From Pseudopyrenochaeta lycopersici (lineage: Eukaryota; Ascomycota; Dothideomycetes; Pleosporales; Pseudopyrenochaetaceae): 64,000 nucleotides of DNA. Positions within the stretch are counted from its first letter, which is position 1, and each line of letters begins with the position of its first letter. The notes below the pieces were generated by a model. That model was not told the DNA's origin and did not search any database. It saw only the letters and a program-made list of their open reading frames with translations. The stretch lies in assembly GCA_003313425.1 (NCBI GenBank), contig NHZP01000074.1, positions 146,703-210,702 on the forward strand, in the 5' to 3' direction. Both the position numbers and the translations under genes were made by a program. Shown in pieces: positions 57,300 through 64,000 of this stretch.

Positions 57300-60200
57300 T
57301 CTAAACCCTAATATACGCGAGGAACCTAAACCCTAGGTATTAAAATATAACGTAATCGTAACTGTATATAACGCGTAGTAGTAATATATTATTAATAGTA
57401 AATCTAACACCTAGATTAATAAGGATAAAGTTATAGTAAAGAGGGTAGCTACGCAGGAAAGGCTTAGAGGAATAAAACTAATATATTATAACCTTCCTAT
57501 TTATTAGGCATTATTTAACAGGAACGCTGTTAAATGCCTTATTAACACAGGTTCGTAAATAAACCTGTTAAGATTAAGTGTAGTATAAGCCTTAAGTATT
57601 ATCTATAAGGCTATAGAGTAACGCCCTAGATAGATAAATAGGATTATAAGTATAACAGAAGATACTAATACTTTTATTAGTACAGCTTAGGACGTCCTAG
57701 TTAAAGTAGGGGAGGTTATTATAAGGACGTACTTCTAAATAATAGCTAATCTAATAAGGTTAGCTATCCTTAGTAATCTCTAGTATTCTATAGCAAAGTT
57801 AGCTATCTAGTATAACGTGTATAGTTAGGTTACGTATTAAATAATCTCTAAGGATAGAATAAGGAACGCGGTCTTCTTAGTATTAGATCTAACGCCCTTT
57901 TACCTAAGTACAGTAGTAGTAGATTCTAATAACTTAGAAAACTAGATGCGAGCGCATAGATAGAGGAAGTGCGTTTATATACTAATATTAACGCCCTAGA
58001 AAATAAGGATATTAGTAATATTACTTAAGCTAAGTATTACTAGGAAGTCTATCTTATAAATAATAAGTTAGATTTTAGAGACTTTTTATACTTATTTACT
58101 ATACGAGATAGAAGCAAGTTATAAGCATAAAAGGACTATACTGCGTTATAACTTATCTTATTAAACGCGACAACTAGTCTAGAAGTAAGCCTTAAAAGTA
58201 TTATATACGAACTAAACTACTAAACTTAGAGCTAGTAAAGATAGTAGTTATAAGTTAATACGATATATAAGAAGGTAGTAGATAAAGTAAGGCTAATTAA
58301 TAAGCTGCGCCCCCTAGAACTAATAGAATTTAGAAGAGAAGACTAGCTAGAAATCGCAGTTAAGAACTAGTTACTTTACTTAAGCCTAAAGGGACCTAGC
58401 CTAGGACCTTCTAATTGTCTCTTTAAATAATAATACGCGGATTTTCTATAAGAGTCTTACCTTACTTCTAAATAAATAAATTAACTAAAGCTTAGATCTC
58501 TATAGGCCTAAGAAAAGTAGTTAATACTAGATATATTAATAAATTAAGAAGTAGTAATAGCCTTTACTTTTACTAAATTAGGAAGGATTAGTAAAGATAT
58601 ATACCTACTATATAAGATAAAGATAATACCTTATAAAGTATAGTAGGTTAAGTCTTTTCCTATACTAAGAGGGATTAAGGAAGAGGTAGTAGTAATATTT
58701 TAAGAAAGAATTAACTAAGGAACCTTTAAATAGTATAATAGTTAGTATAGGAACTTATAGTTCCTAGTTACTAAGAAAGATAAGAAGTACTAGCTTATTA
58801 ATAACGTAGTTTATATAAATAAGGTTTTAATACAGGATATAAATCTCTTACTAATAGCTAATAAATTCTTAGAATAATTTACTAGATATAAGATCCTCTC
58901 TCTTATAGATCTATTTTTAAGATATAATTAAATTATACTTTACTCTAATAGTAGAGACATAACTATATTCTAGACGCTAATTAGGTTATTAAGATTATAT
59001 ATAATAGTTTAAGGAGCTACAAACTTAGTTAGTACTTTTTAGTAGATAATAATAAAAATCCTAATTAGATATTAGCCTTATACTGCGCTATTCCTAGATA
59101 ATATTACGTGTAGTAGCTTAAAATTAATATATAATAATAAAGAAGTATTACTAGGAGTTTAAAGATACGTGCTAGAATATATCTAATAGCTAGACTAGGT
59201 ACTTACTAATATTAAAAGAGCTAGGGCTATAGTCTTAGGAATAAAGTGTTACTAGAGAATAGATAGGCTAGGTATTATTAGATATAAAGTAGGTACTAAA
59301 GGAAGGCACCTAGATTACTAGAAAGTAGCTAAGATTTAAGAATAGCCTAAATATAGGAACGTAAAGGAAGTGCAGATATTCCTTAGAATATGTGTCTATT
59401 ATTATATCTAAGTACTAAGTTTTACTATTTAAGTAAAACTATTATTTACTCTCTTATAAAATAAAATAGAATAGGTATAAGAATTACTGTAATAAGAAGT
59501 AATATAAGATCTAAAAGATAAAATTACTAATACGCCTATATTAGCTAGCCTAGATTATAAATATAGGTAAAGATTCTACCTTAGGGTTAATAGAAGTAAA
59601 GAAGGTGCAGGAGCTATACTTAAACAGGAAGGTAAGGATAAGAAGCGTTATCTTTATTAGTTTAAAAGTATAATATAGTTATAAGCTAAAAGTTAGTAGT
59701 ATTTAACTAAGCTTAAATATAGGGTAGTGCTTTAGGTACTAAAGAAATTCAGAACTTAGCTATATAGGCAGAACTTTATAATTAAGATAGACGCGCAGAC
59801 GTTAATTACGTAGCTAAACTAATTATTAGCTAAGACGCTAGGATTTATTATAAATAGATAGATAGCCGCAATTCTTATATAAGAATTTAATATTAAGCAC
59901 GTGCCTAGTAAAAAGCACGTAGTAGCTAACGTATTATTACAGTACTTAAAACCTAATAGATAGGAACTACTAGATTAGATAGAGGATAATTTAAAGAAAT
60001 ACGTTAAATACCTAATTAGTATAATAGATAAGGCGCTACCTATTTAAGGACAGGCCTTAAAGAATACTTAAATACTTTAGAGGAAATTACCTAATTCCTC
60101 CTATTACTAAAACTTCTACCTAATCTTATAAGGAAGGAACTTTAGGTATAAAAAAAGAAAGCTATAAACTTCTTTATTAGAGATAGCTATCTATTTAGAA

Positions 60201-61690
60201 AAATATTATAAAATATTATAGTCTATAGGGTAGTTAATAACCCTAACTTATAAGTAGTAGCTATAAGTAATATCTATAAAGTTATTAGATATTAAGGCGT
60301 TATAGGCGTGTATAGTATAATAGTATAAAGTTATTAGTAGAAAAGCATATATAGTAATATTAAGCTTTAAATATTAGCCTATAAAGAATGCTAACTAAGA
60401 TCTTCTAAGCGTATAGTAGATATACTTACTAACACCTATAGTTACGCGCTATAGGAAATAATTATAATTAACGTAGTATACATACTAGAGTAAAATAGAA
60501 AGAGATTTCTAGTCCTTGCTAGGGAATACCTATCTAGATAAGTTAAAGGTTGCGCAATCCCTAATAATAAGTTTTTAACTATTATAAAGTTTATCTATAA
60601 AGAAATTATATATAGGTAGAGTATAATAAGGAAATTAATAGTAGATAGAGGACCTAATTTTACTAAAGTTATTATAGCTCTCGCTAAGATATATAAGATT
60701 AGGCGCGTCTAATTATTAGCTTATAACCCTTAAGTAATAGGTAAAGTTAAAGGCAGTTACAAACTAATTATAAATGCGCTTACTAAGTTACTAGGATTAT
60801 AGGTTACAAATCTCCTAGCTATATTATTAGCAGACAGGATATTAATCTAGGAATAAACTAGATATTTAGCCTTCTAACTTATTACTAGATAAAACCTAGT
60901 CCTGCTAATTAAGCTAGCCTTACTAACCTAGCAGATACTTCCCTTCCGCTAAATCTATAATAAAGAATATCTTCTTATAGTATAAGTAATATAGATTAAC
61001 CTTAGAGACTAGCTTATTAAAGAGGTAGTTATAAAAACTAAGTAAATACGTGCAGTAAAAAAGGAATACTAGGATAATTATAAAGAAATTAAATAATAAG
61101 AGATAAAGAATAGAGACTTAGTCCTGCTATAAGATTTAATACATAAGATTAATATATCTAGGTTAAGAAAGCTAACTATAAGATAGTTAGGTCTATATTA
61201 AATCTTAGAAGTATTTAAGGATTAAGGTACCTACAGACTTAAAGACCTTAATAGATTAAGGTTCGCCTACACTACGCTAGGTTATTATTTAAAGCTATTT
61301 ATCTAGAGAGACCTATTAAATATAGCTACTAAAGACTAAGGAAGAATAAAATTATAGGAACTATTATTATAGGAAGAGGTACACCTCTTTTAAAAGCTAC
61401 TAGCTTAGTTTAACTAGTCTTAAGATAAACTAGGTAATAATAAGCTTAAAGTAGAGGGAGGTCGCCTATAAAACTTTAAATCTAGAAAATTAGTTAATTA
61501 AGACCTAGTTATAATATTAGATATAGTAACCTACCTAAACTATATATTAGTCTAAGTTATACTAAAAAAGTTAATAATAATAGAGAAAGAGGCGTATTCT
61601 AAAGAATTTATAAATTCTAAATCTAATATAACGTCTAAAGATAAACTATTATAAGCTAAAGGACAGCTAAAAGTCTCTAAGTAAGGGAGG
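57300..61690 (+). pseudogene. element B2 pol remnant: protease, RT, RNase H, integrase
   Basis: The protease signature is CLINTGS near 57534 (Asp changed to Asn). The reverse transcriptase SLIDLF block lies near 58896, with the same following order as in B1. RNase H is around 59560-59900. Integrase extends from about 60290 to 60830, including a GKVKGSYKL block where the catalytic Glu is replaced by Lys. Stops are TAA/TAG. A purine-rich GGGAGGGGAAGG at 61686-61697 follows the end. It is closely related in layout to the pol of B1 and is not expressible. Confidence 0.78.
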
Positions 61691-61797
61691 GGAAGGTAAT
61701 ATAAGTAAGTAAAATTACCTTATATATTTATAATATAATAGGAAATAAATAGGTAGTAAGCTATTATAGATATGAATTTTAGATGCCTAGCGTAGGC

Positions 61798-61863
61798 GTT
61801 AGCTAATTAGGATCCGCCCTAGGTACGACTAGCGTGACCTAGAAAACCTTATAATTAGCTAAC
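61798..61863. repeat. hairpin repeat, copy D (between pol and extra ORF of B2)
   Basis: The arms GTTAGCTAATTA and TAATTAGCTAAC are perfect complements, with an inner CTAGGT/ACCTAG pair. Copy B occupies the same position in B1. Confidence 0.7.
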
Positions 61864-62099
61864 GCGCTAACTTTACGTTTACGCCTACTAATAATAAAAT
61901 AAATAGTTAAAAAGTAATAAAAATTACTTGTCGCAATTAGTGTAGGTAAAGGTAAGGTTAAGAAATAATATACAGTAATAAAAAGATAAAAAACCCCGCC
62001 TACAAAGCTTATTACTTCCCTTTTTTAATAATTAATATCTTACTAGCAGTTAACTATTAACCTTTACTAGACGCTGCTATATTTTATAAACTAGTTTAA

Positions 62100-64000
62100 C
62101 TAAGTAAATAATTATAAGCGGTTCTAGGAGGGACCTACTAGGTACCCTACTTTAATAATCTATTATGCTAAAACTCCTACCGCCGCCTTAGACTCTAGGC
62201 TTATTAGATAAGTTAGTAACTTACTTAAATATATCTAACTAGCCTTAATTAACGCAGTAAATTACGCGTGTGCCTAATCGCGGTATTAATTTCTAGAATT
62301 ATAGATAATACGTTATACCTTAGAAGGGTAGGACTACGTTTAAAGACTTCTATAAGAAACTAGTTAAGTAACTATTGCACGTTTAAAAATATATAGTAAC
62401 TAAGTAGATAATCTCTTATAGCTTATACGTTAACAAACTCCTTAACCTAGTTAGTACAGCTGCTTAGGCATTTAAGAATAATACAGCCCTTATAGCTAAA
62501 TTTGGAGGTGTGCACTAGTTTAACGCCTAGTTTCCTATAGTTAAAGATATTAAGGACTATTAAGCTAAGCAAGGTAATAAGTTATAATTAGCTATAAGCT
62601 ACTTTAAAAGCTTATATAAGCCTCTTTTTAATTAGGTTATTAGTATACACATAAGTTTAGTTATATACAGCTATTTAGGCGTTACTAACCTTATATTCCT
62701 CCTGTAATAAGTTAAGATTATAGACCTTACGCCGTACCTTAACACAGAACTTATCCTATAACTCTAAGATCTAAAAAGGCGTTAAGATAAATTTATAAAC
62801 GTAACTAATATTAGTAATATAAAAGTAACCTTATAAATAATTCCTACTTATATAACTTAATTATAAGATAATAAGAACTTAAGGGCGTTAGCTACTAAGA
62901 ATAGGGTTTAAAAAAGTAATACAGACGTTTATACTTATACGCGCAAGAATAATAATAAGTACCTATTCTAGAAAGGAGTACTAAAATAGTTTAGGAAGCT
63001 TAAATACTTAAGTAAAACGCGCACTAATATAGTTATAAAAGATAACTAATAGCTTATTAAATAAAGACTCTAGATATATATATATAGGCTTATTATCTCT
63101 TAGATTCGCGCTATTAAAGTTATAAGATTAAGCAGGTAATTAAGTTAGTCCTCCTGTTAAGGTAGTCTAAGAGTATAGTTACCTATTAAGTATTAGTAAC
63201 TCTAAAGTAAGTTATAATTTATAAGGAGCTATTAATATTTATAGTACGCGTCTATTAATAAGATTATCTAGTCCTCTTAACTTACTTCTTATCTAGAGGT
63301 AGAACTAATCTAATTAAATAATATTAGGCAACCTTAAGAAAAGATATTATATATCTAGGTAACTAATTATAATTAATACTATTAGCCCTAGGACTAATTA
63401 GCTTAAAGTAAACTCGCGTAGCTACTTAATTTAGAGATAGCTAAGCAGAGACGCTTAAAGCGCTTAACGTAAACCTAGATATCCTAGAAAGTATTAAAGG
63501 ATAAGAAGAATTCTATTATTCTAGCTTTCGCCTTACACACTTCTTATAAGTATAAAGAATAAGGAATCTATTATAGCTAAAGATACTTTTATAAATAAAG
63601 CTATATAGAAAGTTAAGATCTAGAAGTAGTTTAAGCTCCTAGAGGAATAGTACTATAAAACTATTAACTATAGTTAACTATTAGATAAGTAAGGTAACTG
63701 CGTACCTAATCCTAATTATATCTATTACTTTTACTCTACTTATATTATATCTTATATAGGGGTATTCTATTATAGTATAAACTACTATTAGATCTAGGAA
63801 GTCTTACTTATCTTATACCTCTATAAAGATAAGATTAGAGAATATTAAGCTAACCTAGTTATATAAGTCCTTTTTATAAAGTATACTAAAAGTAGCCGCA
63901 CCTATAAGGATCTTAAGAGCTACTAATATAGGCTTATTTAGACTATACTTAATATTAACTAAGAAGTATTTATAAAGATAATAAAGCTTTAACCTTTGAT
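62100..64000 (+). pseudogene. extra ORF downstream of pol in element B2 (truncated by window end)
   Basis: The forward coding remnant with TAA/TAG at former Gln codons starts somewhere near 62100 and is still running at 64000. Two landmarks match the extra ORF of B1: RRxDKFINVTN near 62780 and DLKSYxYRL near 63910, about 1.13 kb apart here and about 1.25 kb apart in B1. The region carrying the dioxygenase-like motifs in B1 would lie beyond the window, so that similarity cannot be tested here. It is diverged from B1, so the two elements are not recent copies of each other. Confidence 0.5.

Larger units (their letters stand above)
54203..64000 (+). mobile_element. gypsy-type element B2 (5' LTR, gag-pol, extra ORF; 3' end outside window)
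   Basis: It starts with an LTR whose first bases, TGTGCCGATGCAC, resemble the family B LTR start. It has gag, pol and a downstream ORF in the same order as B1, and hairpin repeats in the same places. The two elements are related but clearly diverged. The window ends inside the extra ORF. Confidence 0.75.

Noticed and set aside
61798..61863. tRNA gene or hammerhead ribozyme for the hairpin repeat
   Set aside because: No cloverleaf arms or TTC loop, and no CTGATGA/GAAA core; only nested stems are conserved.

Overview
This window reads as a repeat compartment of a filamentous ascomycete (Pezizomycotina) genome. The evidence is fungal-type transposons (pogo/Fot1-like, hAT, Ty3/gypsy chromovirus, copia-like), short GT-AG introns, and pervasive repeat-induced point mutation (RIP). 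Most of the sequence is extremely rich in TA and poor in CA/TG dinucleotides while CG survives. Old reading frames remain recognisable, but Gln and Trp codons are turned into TAA/TAG and catalytic Asp, His and Cys are turned into Asn, Tyr and Tyr. All reconstructions of broken frames here are by eye.

Layout. 1-3846: two direct, collinear copies of a pogo-like transposon; the second is intact and encodes a 565-residue transposase. 3849-15179: a RIP-degraded copia-like relic, split by a second pogo-like element (5411-14356), which is itself split by a complete gypsy element (5496-12542, 389-bp LTRs, AATAG target duplications). 15180-35677: a reverse-strand gypsy relic with gag and integrase/chromodomain only, split by a 15-kb composite (19639-34628). 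The composite holds a forward gypsy element with an extra downstream ORF, plus an inverted copy of its 3' end. A GC-rich solo LTR (29636-29987) is nested in the composite. 35683-38950: telomere-like and foldback repeats, then a degraded hAT relic.

39265-47900 is host DNA. It holds a sterol O-acyltransferase gene on the minus strand, broken by a hAT element (40804-43892, 8-bp target duplication) and by RIP-like stops; an unidentified minus-strand gene fragment; and an intact three-exon gene for a seven-helix membrane protein (45825-46864). 47941-54202: repeats again, with palindromes, telomere-like repeat, a 17-bp tandem array, a solo LTR, a third pogo-like element (49091-50936) and a fragment of the reverse-strand gypsy family. 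54203-64000: a second element of the composite's family, running off the window, with the same order gag, pol, extra ORF.

The most notable observations are: (i) two related gypsy-type elements that carry an extra ORF after pol, with C-terminal motifs resembling a 2-oxoglutarate/Fe(II) dioxygenase fold; (ii) a family of about 50-65-bp hairpins at matching positions in both elements; (iii) an antisense Cys-rich/coiled-coil ORF between pol and the 3' LTR of another gypsy element; (iv) a host sterol acyltransferase gene decayed by a transposon insertion and RIP-like mutation; and (v) a probably still functional pogo transposon beside a copy being inactivated.
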